Assembly (NCBI GenBank): GCA_000827265.1
Contig: KN834773.1
Coordinates: 156,248-220,247, forward strand
Direction: 5' to 3'
DNA length: 64,000 bases
Source of the DNA: Collybiopsis luxurians FD-317 M1
Taxonomy: Eukaryota; Basidiomycota; Agaricomycetes; Agaricales; Omphalotaceae
Translations under genes and position numbers: made by a program
Shown here: in pieces, positions 45,541-60,971 of the stretch
How the letters are laid out: each line of letters starts with the position of its first letter
How positions within the stretch are numbered: position 1 is the stretch's first letter
Notes under the pieces: model-generated
Told to the model about the DNA's origin: nothing
Seen by the model: only the letters and a program-made list of their open reading frames with translations
Databases searched by the model: none

Positions 45541-45548
45541 TACAAAAG
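45541..45548 (+). promoter_or_regulatory. TATA-like box of LysM gene C (TACAAAAG)
   Basis: Sits 101 bp before the ATG where copies A and B have TATAAAAG. The T-to-C change could weaken this promoter. Confidence 0.5.
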
Positions 45549-45641
45549 CTTTGTTCTGCAGGCTGACTTTCCTCAGAGAACTACTTTTCTCTGACACACT
45601 TTGAGAGTTACTTGCTTCACCAGTTTTTCAGCCCTGCAAAT

Positions 45642-46241
45642 ATGTTCGCTCGTCTCTCTCTGTTTGCTTTGGTAGCTTCACTCAGTGCTCTCGGTAATGC
45701 AAACTAGCAGCTTGTCGTTGTTGCTACTATTCACATCGATTCTTTTTGCTTCCTTACACTTCACTTAGGCACTAATGCTCAAACGTGCAATGGTCAGGCC
45801 TACACAGTTATTCAGGGAGACACTTGCATTGCTATCGCGGACAAACTTGGTATCACCCTAGCTCAATTGCTAGGTTGCAACCCCGTAAGTCTTTGAATGT
45901 TGTGACCACGGTCAAAATTTCTCAAACTTTTTTTCTTCCAATGCACAACAGCAAATTAATGCTGCCTGCAGCAACCTCATCCCTGACGAGCAGCTTGCCA
46001 CTCCAAGCACTACCTGTGGCCCTTGCATCACATCTTACACTGTCCAACCTGGCGATATCTGCGTCAATATTGCTTCCGAATTTGGTATTACCTTGGAGGA
46101 GCTTCTATGCGCCAATCCTGCGATCAACCCTGGGTGTACCAACTTGCAAATCAACCAGGTGGGTCCAAAATAACTGCTAGTTCTCGTCGCTGAGATAATA
46201 GCTTACTGACCATCTGCTTGAAGGTTCTCTGCATTGTTTAG
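45642..46241 (+). CDS. Secreted LysM protein C (two LysM domains, short tail)
   Basis: Four exons as in A and B. Signal peptide MFARLSLFALVASLSALG, then TNAQTCNGQAYTVIQGDTCI, LysM1 ending GCNP at intron 2, CSNLIPDEQLATPSTTCGPC, LysM2 YTVQPGDICVNIASEFGIT and CANPAINPGCTNLQI. The last exon is VLCIV then TAG. Alignment with copy B shows the stop arises within what was CIIAPKGQ, so the tail is shortened by about four residues. The lost tail lies outside the LysM fold, so function may be retained. The spacer upstream holds the DIRS element and the 659-bp TIR element. Confidence 0.88.
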
Positions 46242-47122
46242 GGCCAGCAGTAAAACTGGTACTATCAAGATTCATTCTATTTCTCAGATGATACTTACTT
46301 TGTTGTAACTTGTAACAATTTGTCGAAATATATGGTGTGTAGTATTTGTTGTTTTTCTTGTTTCAATGTGCGGACACCGTATGAAAGGTGGAGAAATATG
46401 CTATTATCTATGTGACGGATAATTCTGCATTCTCAAACTTAAAGATGACGATCAGTCTTTCTTAAGGAAGAAATGTCAAAGCTGGCCTTATCAGTAGTAC
46501 CGCCCGTGAACAGCCAGTTATTCCGCTTCAACAGGAAAGGGGTAAGACTCTGTAAAGAACGAGTCCCAGCTCTTTCTTTGAATTTGAAAATCAAACCTCT
46601 TTTTCGACTCAAAACAAAGGGTGTTACACCCGATGTGACTTGATAGTTTATATCATGCTCTACTGCCACCGTGGTGGTCGCATGTCAACCTTCCAGCGTG
46701 TTTCTGATTTTCGTCGATGCTTTCCGACACCGCAGCGTCTGAGTCACATAGCCGTGGACGCCTTCAAGCCTATCTGATATCAAAGTCGCAAAGGTTAATA
46801 TAGACGAGCTGAGTCATCCAACTTGGCTGCCCTGTTCGTATGTATGCAATTCCGCTACAACTATGTTCTGATATTAATCAATATTTATCCGCACAACAAC
46901 GACTTTCACGGACTTCCATGTCCGCATCAGAACTTTGGACTCATAACTGGTGATAGTTTGAGGCTTCTTCGCTTAATAATTCATTTCTATCCTCCCAGGT
47001 ATAGATACACTGTAGTACCTGAACACCAAAGACAATTCTCTGGCTATGGCAGGCACTCGAATTCATCTGTTTCTCACGGCGGTATATGGCTTTCATCCCG
47101 AACAATGCAAGATCGAAAATTC
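46242..47122. other. Spacer between LysM C and D
   Basis: Contains the conserved 3' flank (AAATGTCAAAGCTGGCCTTA near 46475, also present near 48770 and 50500). No gene supported. Confidence 0.45.
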
Positions 47123-47212
47123 TATAAAGGCTCTGTTTCTGGCGACTAAGCTCCCTCAGAGAATTGCCCACTCTTACATCTTTTCGGAGTTACTACCTTC
47201 AGCTTTGCAGAT

Positions 47213-47803
47213 ATGTTTCCTCGTCTCTCTCTTTTCACTTTAGTCTCTACTCTGGGAGCAATTGGTAACGCATATATGTTATCTCATCGCCACTAATTCC
47301 GCTCAGATCGAGCCGTTTCTTGCTCAGGAGCTAGTGCTCAATCGTGCACTGGCACGCCTTACACAGTGGTTTCCGGAGATTCATGTATCACTATTGCAAG
47401 TAAAATTAACTCCACCGTGGTTGGCTTAGAATTATGCAATCCGGTGAGTCGCTGATTCTCCCTATCTTCAGGATCACTCAATCATCTCCCTCCGGTATAC
47501 AATAGCAAATTGACTCATTCTGCAGCAATCTTGCCCCCGGTGAACTGCTTGCCACCCCAGCTAACAGTTGTTCCAATTGCGTCACAGCCTATACTGTTCA
47601 GCCAAACGACATTTGCACTGTCATCTCATCCAGGTTTGATGTCTCCCTCGCTCAACTCCTGTGCGCCAACCCTAAGATCAATGCTGAGTGTACTAACTTG
47701 CTGATCGGCGAGGTAGGTTTTACGTGAAGCATGATTATAAAACACTTTTCTGATCGTTATTTTGAAGATCCTTTGTATCCCACCTGCGTCTGCAACAACT
47801 TGA
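47213..47803 (+). CDS. Secreted LysM protein D (two LysM domains)
   Basis: Four exons. Signal peptide MFPRLSLFTLVSTLGAIG, then ASAQSCTGTPYTVVSGDSCI, TIASKINSTVVGLELCNP, CSNLAPGELLATPANSCSNC, LysM2 YTVQPNDICTVISSRFDVS and CANPKINAECTNLLI, ending ILCIPPASATT. The C-terminal tail differs from A/B (PPASATT in place of APK). TATAAAGG at 47123-47130 lies 90 bp before the ATG. Exon 3 is nearly identical to that of copy F although the signal peptide regions, LysM1 and flanks differ more. Confidence 0.9.
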
Positions 47804-49601
47804 AGCCAAGCTGTAAGCTGTTGCCCTAGATCCAGCATAGGATGAGCCAGTATTTCTTTGTCGAATATATAGTATGGAATATTTGTTGTATTTCTTCCGA
47901 TACACAAAGCAAATACAATGTCAAAGGTATAGAAAGGTGTTGAGTGACATCTCCCAAAGGAGAGATCGAAACTGACCACATCAACCACGCGTAAGCTGCC
48001 ACTGCTGAAAAGGGAAGGCACGAGAGAAGATTACGTTGGCATTTTGATCCCGAAGTTCATTTCAGCGCTTGCCCGTGCAGTTGCCCCCTGCTTGCGAGAC
48101 AATGTTCAGCTTGGAATATACAATTCAATTGGCTGCATTTTTATGGACATCTTAGGTAAACACGTTCATATGTGAAATTGTGGTTGCAATCTTAAGGCAG
48201 AGTCTTGAAAGTTGAAGCTTGATCATTCACTTCCAATTGCCAGTTCGTTGCCATCTTTGGACTTTGGAATTGAAGAGTTTACTGTCAAATTTATCGCCAG
48301 TTTTTGGAATTGCCAGAGAGTTTTATTCCCTGAGCAATTGTGCCTGTCTTTTGTGGCGGTTCTGTGTTTCTTCTAAGTTTAGAAAAGAGGCTGGACTTTT
48401 CTGATGCACACCACTTATACTCATATCCTATCTGCATTTGCAGGGATCCAAGGTTGCAACTTAGCTTTGCATTCTTATTGTCATTTATGCCTCTCTTCAA
48501 GTGCATGAAATTGCTACCTCCTGCCAGCCATAGATGCAAGCATGCAATGGGTGATTGCGCACTACCCAAGGAGATGGTTGATGAAAGTGGTGAATGCATT
48601 GGGTGAATGGAAAGAGATGTTCATCAATGGTGTAGGACAAATGTATGTGCATAGTCATATGTGCCTGCAGTACCCTCCGGACCCATATATGCCGCTTTCG
48701 CTTATTTCTCTTGTCCTAAGTGAAGAGTTTTGCAACTTCAAAATTGAAGTCCGCTCTTGCCTAAGAAGGGAACGTCAAAGCTGGCCTTATCTACCAATAA
48801 TCATATGTAAATTGTAGATCCTGCTACTTTTTCCAATATTGCGTTCAGCTGAGTCTATAATTTCTGAACACATATTACTCTGCACCAGATCAACGGAGAT
48901 GCATAGACAGATTCGCTCAGAAACATAATTATAAAGTACATAATCCTCATCCTCATCCTCGTGACTTGTCCCTCGTTTCCTTTTACTTTTAGTAGAAATT
49001 TGTCTTACCATGTAACTGATTGAAAACTGCTTCAACAGCGGGGTCAGATTTTAGTCTCGGAAGGACTTTAGTATTTTCTCAAAGTTTCCTGACATCGCCG
49101 GGTGTGAACTTGACTTATACTGTCTGCATACGAGACTCGATCAATTATCTTCGCACAGTACGTATGTTCTGCTCAAATGGCAGCGTAATCATGTGAGTCG
49201 CTTCACCTGCTGCCAGCTCGAACTATTGATTCAGAGAAACTTCTCTCTTTGACAGATTTGCGATCAAGTCGGATACAAATTCTACTTCTCCGCACAACAC
49301 TTATACAGGTAATACCGGTTTACAAGTTCAATACCAGATAGGACGTATCAGTCACATACATCAGGAACAGATACTAGCGACTTTCGCAGGCCTTGGAACA
49401 TTCGGCGACGGCCTTCTATGTCCGAAAACATTGGATTCACAGCGAGTGACTTGCGGCTTCTTCACTCTTTCTCTCCTGTCAAGTGCACATTTTCAACAGC
49501 ACTAGTACCTGAACATTGAATGCAATTCTGGAGGGTGCGGCAGCAAAATATCTCTGACGGCGGTATACAACTCTGGTCCTCCGTTCTGAGGGACGAAAGA
49601 C
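47804..49601. other. Spacer between LysM D and E
   Basis: Repeats of the LysM 3' flank (48720-48800) and of the 5' spacer (49260-49450) are visible. No gene supported. TATAAAAG at 49602-49609 is the promoter of copy E. Confidence 0.45.
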
Positions 49602-49695
49602 TATAAAAGCTCTGTTCGAGTACTAACTTTCCTCAGAGAACTACTTTCTCCGATATCTTACAGCCACTCGCCTCACCAGCTTCTCCTCCGCAAAT

Positions 49696-50287
49696 ATGTT
49701 TCCTCGTCTGCCCCTTTTTGCTTTGGTAGCTACTCTTGGAATCGGTAATGCAAATACTCAAGCTACCTAGCGTCACGACTCTTACTCACATCGACTCTTT
49801 CGCGTTTTCACTCAGGTGCTAGTGCTCTGTCGTGTGATAATGAATTATACACAGTGGTCTCCGGAGATGTTTGTGATTCTATTGCAAGCAAGCTCGGTAT
49901 CCCCACAGCCGCCTTGCTTGAATGTAACCCTGTAAGTCTTAAGTGCTCTGATCAACCTGAACCTTCAAAGTTTTTCAAACCCTTCCTCTGCGTACAACAG
50001 CAAATTGACGCAGCCTGCGACAACCTTATTCCCGGTGAACAGCTTGCCACTCCACTGACTGCCACGTCCTGTGGCATTTGCGGCACATTTTATGTCGTCA
50101 AGGCTGGCGACGTTTGCGACAGTATCGGTGCCATATTTGATGTTACCTTCGCCGGTCTCCAATGCGCCAACCCTCAAATCAACGATGAATGTACCAACTT
50201 GCAGATTGGCGAGGTAGATCCAGAATCATTCATCACTCAAGTAATAGCTTGCTGATTATTTATATGAAGGTTCTTTGCATCATTTAG
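49696..50287 (+). CDS. Secreted LysM protein E (two LysM domains, short tail)
   Basis: Four exons. Signal peptide MFPRLPLFALVATLGIG, then ASALSCDNELYTVVSGDVCD, SIASKLGIPTAALLECNP, LIPGEQLATPLTATSCGICG, LysM2 YVVKAGDVCDSIGAIFDVT and CANPQINDECTNLQI, last exon VLCII then TAG. As in copy C the terminal tail is cut off by an early stop just after the final conserved cysteine. TATAAAAG lies 94 bp upstream. It is the most divergent intact member, with YVV in place of YTV in LysM2. Confidence 0.88.
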
Positions 50288-51174
50288 AATCAGATCGAAC
50301 TGGCGTCATTGAAATTCGTTCTAAAATCAACAATCATTTTGTTGTAACTTGCAATCTTTCTGACATATATCGAGTGGAATATATACTGTACTTCTGGTAC
50401 TTAAGCGAAAAAAATTGTATCAAATTGTACCTTCTTGCTTCTCCTTCTATATGATCAGCAATTTTATGTCGAAATGTTCATTCTTTCCTAAGGAGGAAAT
50501 GTCAAAGCTGGCTTTATCTACTTACTACCCGTGAACACCTGGTCCTTCTGCATGAACCGAAAGCAAAATTACGTATGATTATTTTCTTTCGCCGGAGCAT
50601 CTTTCATATAGACCTTTGGCCGTTACGCGTGGTATGACTCAAAATGTTAATTCATGCGCTACTTTGGTAATCAGATGTCAGCCTTCCGAGTTTCTGATTT
50701 TCTTCAAAACCTTTCCACACCGCAGTGAGTCAAAAATCGCCCGAGACGCTACATAGCTCAAAGTGACCTCAAAGCTGTCTCCGAACCCGAAGACCAGAGT
50801 GGAAATAGAACAAAATTCCCAAGCCCCAGCACCGACTCAGTCACCCGCATACCATAGTCAATATATTCTTTAAGAAAACGAGAACATAACTATCGATGCT
50901 TAACCGCACTGCACCTAGAAAAGCAACAGCAGGCACTATTCAAATCGGGAATAAATGCCAGCGACTACCACGGGCTTTCTATATCCGCATCAGAACAAGT
51001 TACTCAGGACTGGTGGCCTGCGGGTTCTTCGTTCATTTCACTCTTCCCAAGTGTTGAGGGCCAATAGCACCCGAACAGAAAAGGCAAGTTATGGCAGGTG
51101 CACAAATATCTCTGCTACTTTTCTCTCGTACGGCGGCAAACCACCTTGTTCCGAACTATGGAGGGCAAAAAGTC
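50288..51174. other. Spacer between LysM E and F
   Basis: Conserved 3' flank near 50490-50520, then unique sequence. TATAAAGA at 51175-51182 belongs to copy F (90 bp before its ATG). No gene supported. Confidence 0.45.
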
Positions 51175-51264
51175 TATAAAGACTCTGTTTCTGGCGACTG
51201 ACCTGCTTCAGAGAAGTACTCACTCTGACATCTCTTGAGAGCTACTACCTTCAGCTTTGATACC

Positions 51265-51858
51265 ATGTTGTCTCGTCTTTCTCTGTTCACCTTAGTCTCT
51301 ACTCTGGGCGCAATCGGTAACGCATATATGCTATCTCATCATCACCAATACTGCTCACACCAAGACATTTCTTGCTTAGGTGCTAGTGCTCAATTATGCA
51401 CTGGCTCACCTTACACAGTGGTTTCTGGAGATATATGCATCAATATTGCAACCAAGATTAATACCACCGTGGTCGCCTTAGAGCTGTGTAATCCGGTAAG
51501 TCCTCAATATTCCATGTCAACTTTCGGAATCTCTCACGCGTTTTCTTGGTGTACAACAGCAAATCGATTCATTCTGCAGCAATCTTGCCCCCGGTGAACT
51601 TCTTGCCACCCCAGCTAACAGTTGTTCCAACTGCGTCACAGCCTATACTGTTCAGCCGAACGATATTTGCACTGTTATCGCATCCAGGTTTGATGTCTCC
51701 CTCGCTCAGCTCCTGTGCGCCAACCCTAAGATCAACGCTGAGTGTACCAACTTGCTGATCGGCGAGGTAAGGTTTTACGTGAAGCATGACTCTAAAACAC
51801 TTTTCTGATCATAATTTTGAAGGTCCTTTGTATCCCACCTGCGTCTGCAACAACTTGA
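51265..51858 (+). CDS. Secreted LysM protein F (two LysM domains)
   Basis: Four exons. Signal peptide MLSRLSLFTLVSTLGAIG, then ASAQLCTGSPYTVVSGDICI, NIATKINTTVVALELCNP, CSNLAPGELLATPANSCSNC, LysM2 YTVQPNDICTVIASRFDVS, CANPKINAECTNLLI, ending VLCIPPASATT. It differs from copy D in LysM1 but almost not at all in exon 3 and the 3' region, pointing to a recent duplication or conversion event. Last intact gene of the array. Confidence 0.9.
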
Positions 51859-52280
51859 AGCCAAGATGTAAGCTGTTGCCCTAGGTCCAGCATAGGATGA
51901 ACCAGTATTTCTCGGTATTTGTAACGATTTGTCGAAATATGTAGTGTGGAATATTTGTTGTACTTTTTCAGATACGCAAAGCAAATACAATGTCAAAGGT
52001 ATAGAACCGTGTTGAGTCATATCTCCCAAAGGAGAGATCGAAACTGACTACATCAGTCACGCGTAAGCTGCCACTAGACCAACTAGAACAATCAGGCGCT
52101 ATGCCGCCGTATGAAGTAAACTGCCCGGGGACATGCTCTAAGTATGTGCTAATCACTAATTAGATTAAAGTATCGGTTGAAGAAAAGTCACTCCTAGGAT
52201 TTGGCAGGCACTTCAAATTCGTCTATCGTCACCTCTGATGACGGCATACAGCTCATTCCTCATTGTGCAAAACAAAGATC

Positions 52281-52630
52281 CATAAAGGCTCTGTCTCTGG
52301 CGACTAGCCTAGTAGCCTGCTCGGACAACTACATCTTTTCAAAGCTTTTCGCCTCAGCTTCTTCAATCTCGCGAACATCTTACTTTTTCTCTCTCTTCTC
52401 ACTTTAGTTTCGACTCCGGGCGCAGTGGGTAACGCATGTATGCTACCTGATCATCGCCTATGGTCCCATACCGTGACCGCTCACATTACGCATTGACACT
52501 TTCTTGTTGGTTGTCCTCCACGGTTAACGTGAAAGCTACTTGCCTTCTGAAAGGAAAGATCTGTGAAACGTCACCAGACTAACTGGAACAATCAGCAGTA
52601 TAATGCATATGGATACGCTCTACTATTTAA
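52281..52630 (+). pseudogene. LysM remnant (promoter, signal-peptide exon and 3' flank only)
   Basis: CATAAAGGCTCTGTCTCTGG at 52281 matches the D/F promoter-leader. The first exon is recognisable (CTCTTCTCACTTTAGTTTCGACTCC), followed by GGTAACGCATGTATGCTAC of intron 1. The initiation codon position reads ATC instead of ATG. Exons 2 and 3 are missing. Sequence resembling the LysM 3' flank (ACTGGAACAATCAG near 52580, compare 52080) follows almost directly. This is a seventh family member gutted by internal deletion. Confidence 0.7.
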
Positions 52631-52825
52631 TAGCTAGATATAAAAAATAATCCTCTACCTTTTATGTAATTTTTTCTCCAATTGCCCCACTAACGCGACC
52701 TGATAAATAGATTAAAATTACGCTCTACCCCTACGCCACGGTCGCTGGCTGCCATTCAGGGGGTTCTTTTTCTGTCTTTTTTTAAATCTTCTTTCAATCG
52801 TCACGCACCCGCACCCACTCCCAAC

Positions 52826-57181
<4,356 letters not shown>

Positions 57182-58087
57182 TAAAGTTGAGAGCTAGGAA
57201 AAAATAAAATATGATTGAATGGGTTATGTCGTGAATCACTGAATGCGGTGCGGTAGGTTGGCAGTAGGCGCCCGTTATTATTTGCCAACACCACTCGATA
57301 CAAACATTGATATTCATCCCAGTTCATTTCATGTGTGCCGCACGTTCATTCACTGAACGCCCATTTCAGCGGAATCATGCTTATCACTTGACACGTAGCC
57401 TGGCAGCTAGGATTGAGTTTAAGACCTTGCTCCGTCCGAAATCTTTGGCAGCAACTTGAAAGTATTTCTTGGTTCTCATTATCATGGATTGCATGTGTGG
57501 CGCATCTTCAAGCTGGCAGTCCAAATGTTTCTAATCTTTCTACTCAGAGCCAAGACCTCGACTTACTAAGAACATGAACATATCACTTTAATACATGTAC
57601 TTCTACTCCACTGTGCCTCGCTCTAAACTCAACTGAGTTCTCTTTCGAACATTCCTCGTTCACACCATAAATCTCAGTTTGACATATTACATCTAATATA
57701 ACTTAGTCCCTCCGTTCATTCTATGGCAGATGCAAAACACCGGCTCTCCTTCGGTACCTTCTTCGAAATCGAGCGCAGAATGTTGTCCCGTCAGTATTCA
57801 TTGTTTTTCTGATGTTAGATACTATTCGAGCCCTTACACCCAATTCCGAAGCCGATTCCGGAAACATGCGTATCTATCACTTGGCACCTACACACTTTCT
57901 TATTATCTTCTACTTAGAACTCCTTTATCCGAATCCCATCCATTGATCCAAGTACAACTCTCTCTGCAAGGGAATAAGAGATTTTATTCTGGTCGGCGTT
58001 TTCCGATTGTTAACACGCTTCCGAGCGAATCGTGGTCTTTGAGTAAGTAGGAAAATTTATAGTACCTACGTATAGCATTCCAGTGCT
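57182..58087. other. Intergenic region upstream of PMR1-type ATPase
   Basis: Probable ATPase promoter plus the 3' region of the next gene. A short ATG frame at 57722 (MADAKHRLSFGTFFEIERR) runs into a possible splice donor, but no continuing gene could be built. Confidence 0.35.
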
Positions 58088-58654
58088 CTATCTATCTTCC
58101 ACCATGTCACCTTCTTTATCCTTATACTCCCCAGGGAAAGATCGTTCTGCTGTCTTTGACATTTCCGCGCCTGCTGTGGGAATCCCATTGAATATATCCA
58201 AGAATACTTCCACCAAGATGTTCTTTACAATTGACATCAGCTGTTCAGGTTTTCTAGGAGAATCCATATTCCCCTTCCGCGCTTCATACACCTCCGTCCA
58301 CGTATATCGTTGGTCATCGAACCACGTATCGGAAAGTTCACTCCACCACTTCACCCTACACCCGAAATGATCTTCCGCAAATCCCCTGACTTCCTCTAGG
58401 TACTTTTCAACATCTCCAGCGAGTCTCCCCGAGATCTTTGAGCTAAAGCGACGAAAGCGATACCCTTTGCGTAAGAGGGTAGGATGTTCACTCTGCGTGA
58501 AGACAACATCGCCGTCGGCGTTAATCGTCATGTTTCCGTCCTTCTCCTTTTCGTAGTGGGCGATGACATGCGATAGAAAATCAGCCCAGTCTTTGTTGTC
58601 GGAGTCGGTATCTTGTAGTGGGGGAAACAAATCGAAGCCCATGTCGATACCCAT
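58088..58654 (-). CDS. Conserved fungal protein of unknown function (188 residues)
   Basis: Single exon. It starts MGIDMGFDLFPPLQDTDSDN, a start typical of a family of small uncharacterised proteins widespread in Ascomycota and Basidiomycota. It continues with FTQSEHPTLLRKGYRFRRFS, SKISGRLAGDVEKYLEEV, FAEDHFGCRVKWWSE and YTWTEVYEARKG. The F-R-R-F-S-S-K-I-S-G segment and the W-W/Y-T-W-T-E-V segment are the parts I recall as family hallmarks. No signal peptide or membrane segment. Function unknown; no inference offered. A partial decayed duplicate of its 5' end appears to lie near 60379-60660. Confidence 0.75.
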   Translation of the reverse strand: MGIDMGFDLFPPLQDTDSDNKDWADFLSHVIAHYEKEKDGNMTINADGDVVFTQSEHPTLLRKGYRFRRFSSKISGRLAGDVEKYLEEVRGFAEDHFGCRVKWWSELSDTWFDDQRYTWTEVYEARKGNMDSPRKPEQLMSIVKNILVEVFLDIFNGIPTAGAEMSKTAERSFPGEYKDKEGDMVEDR

Positions 58655-59051
58655 GTTGATCTACTCGGATGAACGGAAGATGTGTGTAGGAATGTAGCGT
58701 CGAGGGAATTGTGTTCAATGTAAGTTCCCGCCGGACGAATGAATATGAGTAAATGCTGGAATTGAAGAGGAATCACCACGCATGTCAGGTTGTAAAATGT
58801 CAGGTCATAAAGAACCTAAGGGTATAATGTATCTTACACTTTATATTTCGAATATGGCAGCCGGTTAGATATATCTAAGTTTTTTTGGCTGGGGCTTGAC
58901 CCTGGGTCGGCAGGCTGTATGAAAAGGAACAAAAGGTGATTGGCAAGGGATAAGGCCTTGGTGAGTGACCAGGTGCTGTATGGAAGAGGGTGTGGAAGGG
59001 TTACGTCACGGTTAGAGTGAATTGTCACCTTGCTTGCAAGGTCTATTCTGC
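58655..59051. other. Promoter region of the 58088-58654 gene
   Basis: Upstream sequence of the small conserved gene, up to the target duplication of the MULE-like element. The stretch at 58940-58985 recurs near 60600-60650. No gene seen. Confidence 0.4.
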
Positions 59052-59925
59052 AGCTTCCCTAACTCTCCCCCCTCGCGCCAAAACACGTGACCCATCACGT
59101 GATGTTCCCAAAGTCGGAAAACGAAGTTCGACTTCAACAGACTTCAACTTCGTAATTACTAGCTAGATTCTCTGTATTCTCTCAGTAATATACTACAAAA
59201 TTTGAATACAGCTATGTACAGTGACTGTAAGACTTAGAAAAAACTCTCTCGCAGTGCCGTACATTCTCGGACATGTTCGGAACATGTTCCGAGACGAAGT
59301 CTTTATTATGCATCATACCTGTCACCCACCACTCTGCCCCTCGCTGATCCCCCCACCTAGTCCCGCCTCCGAAATATTACCTGAACTTTACCCTCCATAC
59401 TACATAGTACTTAAATTCATATATAATAACATACATATATTGTAGACCTACAGCCCAATAATAAAATCTATTCCATATTTACTGTCTCAACTGAAGCATA
59501 GTGGGTCATTGTATGATAACTAAACTGTTAAATAAGAAAATATATCACATCCATAGGCGGGACAATGGGCGGGAGGCGGGAACAGCGAGCGGGAGGCAGG
59601 GACATACGGGGATCACTGCAATAAGGGGATCAGCGAGGGGCAGTGTGGTGGGCGACAGGTATGATGCATAATAAAGACTTCGTCTCGGAACATGTTCCGA
59701 ACATGTCCGAGAATGTACGGCACTGCGAGAGAGTTTTTTCTAAGTCTTACAGTCACTGTACATAGCTGTATTCAAATTTTGTAGTATATTACTGAGAGAA
59801 TACAGAGAATCTAGCTAGCAATTACGAAGTTGAAGTCTGTTGAAGTCGAACTTCGTTTTCCGACTTTTGGAACATCACGTGATGGGTCACGTGTTTTGGC
59901 GCGAGGGGGGAGAGTTAGGGAAGCT
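59052..59925. mobile_element. 874-bp non-autonomous element with ~300-bp TIRs and 9-bp target duplication (MULE-like)
   Basis: Left arm 59052-~59353 is the near-perfect inverse of right arm ~59625-59925, with only a few mismatches. It begins AGCTTCCCTAACTCTCCCCC. CTATTCTGC occurs directly before it (59043-59051) and directly after it (59926-59934), a 9-bp duplication. Long TIRs plus a 9-bp duplication are the hallmark of Mutator-like elements. The ~270-bp centre has no transposase. The arms contain the palindromic pair CACGTGACCCATCACGTG. Confidence 0.9.
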
Positions 59926-60312
59926 CTATTCTGCTTCGAAACATAAGTTTGCTCTGATGGGATATATATTGCTTACGTACACAGTTTTCCCACTCACTAA
60001 GTTGTGCGGCCTGTCTGTTACACAACATGCTGGGAAATGTTTGCAACGATGGAGTGAAGAGAGTGAGTGGGTGGAGCGCAGCGATGCCCCGAGCGAGACT
60101 GAGCCTAGAGTTTACATGAGTATACACTTTTCAGAATATGTCTCATGGTTCACATTAAATCTACACGAACATTACAAGCAAGGTGCTGACCAACGGAGTG
60201 GTCCTTAATGGGTAAAAACAACTCGTTATTAGTGGGAGTGCTTATATTCTGTACAGCACAAGGAGTCGTGAGGTCAATACACGAGTCAGTGCTTAAGTAA
60301 GTGATAGCGGAC

Positions 60313-60368
60313 TGCTGTGGAATGCTATAATTACTATTAAGTATAGCAATCTGTAGCATTCCACAGCA
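60313..60368. repeat. 56-bp inverted repeat
   Basis: TGCTGTGGAATGCTA at the left is exactly inverted at the right (TAGCATTCCACAGCA), with an inner GCTATA/TATAGC pair. Could be a very small foldback element. Confidence 0.8.
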
Positions 60369-60378
60369 ATTCCTTCTC

Positions 60379-60660
60379 ATCGTGGGAGTTGGTATCTCGT
60401 AGCGGAGGATACAAAGTTTCGTAAGCAGGCCTAAGGTGCAATGAAGGTTTTCTTACACTAGATATTCCGGTTGAAAAGATAGGTATCTGCTCAAATTCAA
60501 TGAAGAAGGTAGTCAATCTCCAGTTCCTTTCACTGATTATAGCTATATCAAAACATTTTATTTACGGCTTGGTCTCCGGTAGAAGAAATAGAAGGCAGCT
60601 GGCAGGGGATAAGATTCAGAGCCGCTGGTGAGTGACCGGTTGCATTTTGGATGCGAGACC
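60379..60660. repeat. Decayed partial duplicate of the 58088-58654 gene's 5' end and promoter
   Basis: GTGGGAGTTGGTATCTCGTA near 60384 aligns with GTCGGAGTCGGTATCTTGTA near 58597. GGTGAGTGACCGGTTGC near 60633 aligns with GGTGAGTGACCAGGTGC near 58958. The order is the same in both. No open gene remains. Confidence 0.55.
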
Positions 60661-60971
60661 GAAAGACAGTGAGAGATGGCGAACAAGAAACACTCGAACT
60701 CCAAATGCTCAACTGATGGATTCACAACATGATGTCAGATAGAGTGTGATCCTCCCAGAGAAGCAGGCTGAAATCGCAAGAAAAATTCGGTTTTCTTCCA
60801 GCGCTAGGTCAGGATGGGCACCCAAAAGAGGAACAGGACAATGTTCACAGGTACGACTGTAAGCTAGTCTCCTGTACTCTAAGCAGAGCACAATACACGC
60901 TGATGATTCATGGTTCCTGGTAAGTATATAGTACTCAGTCGATGGCTAATCCTTACTCTCATATGCCAAGA

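Noticed and set aside
48900..49040. CATCCT short repeat near 48945
   Set aside because: Only a few units; too short to call a satellite.
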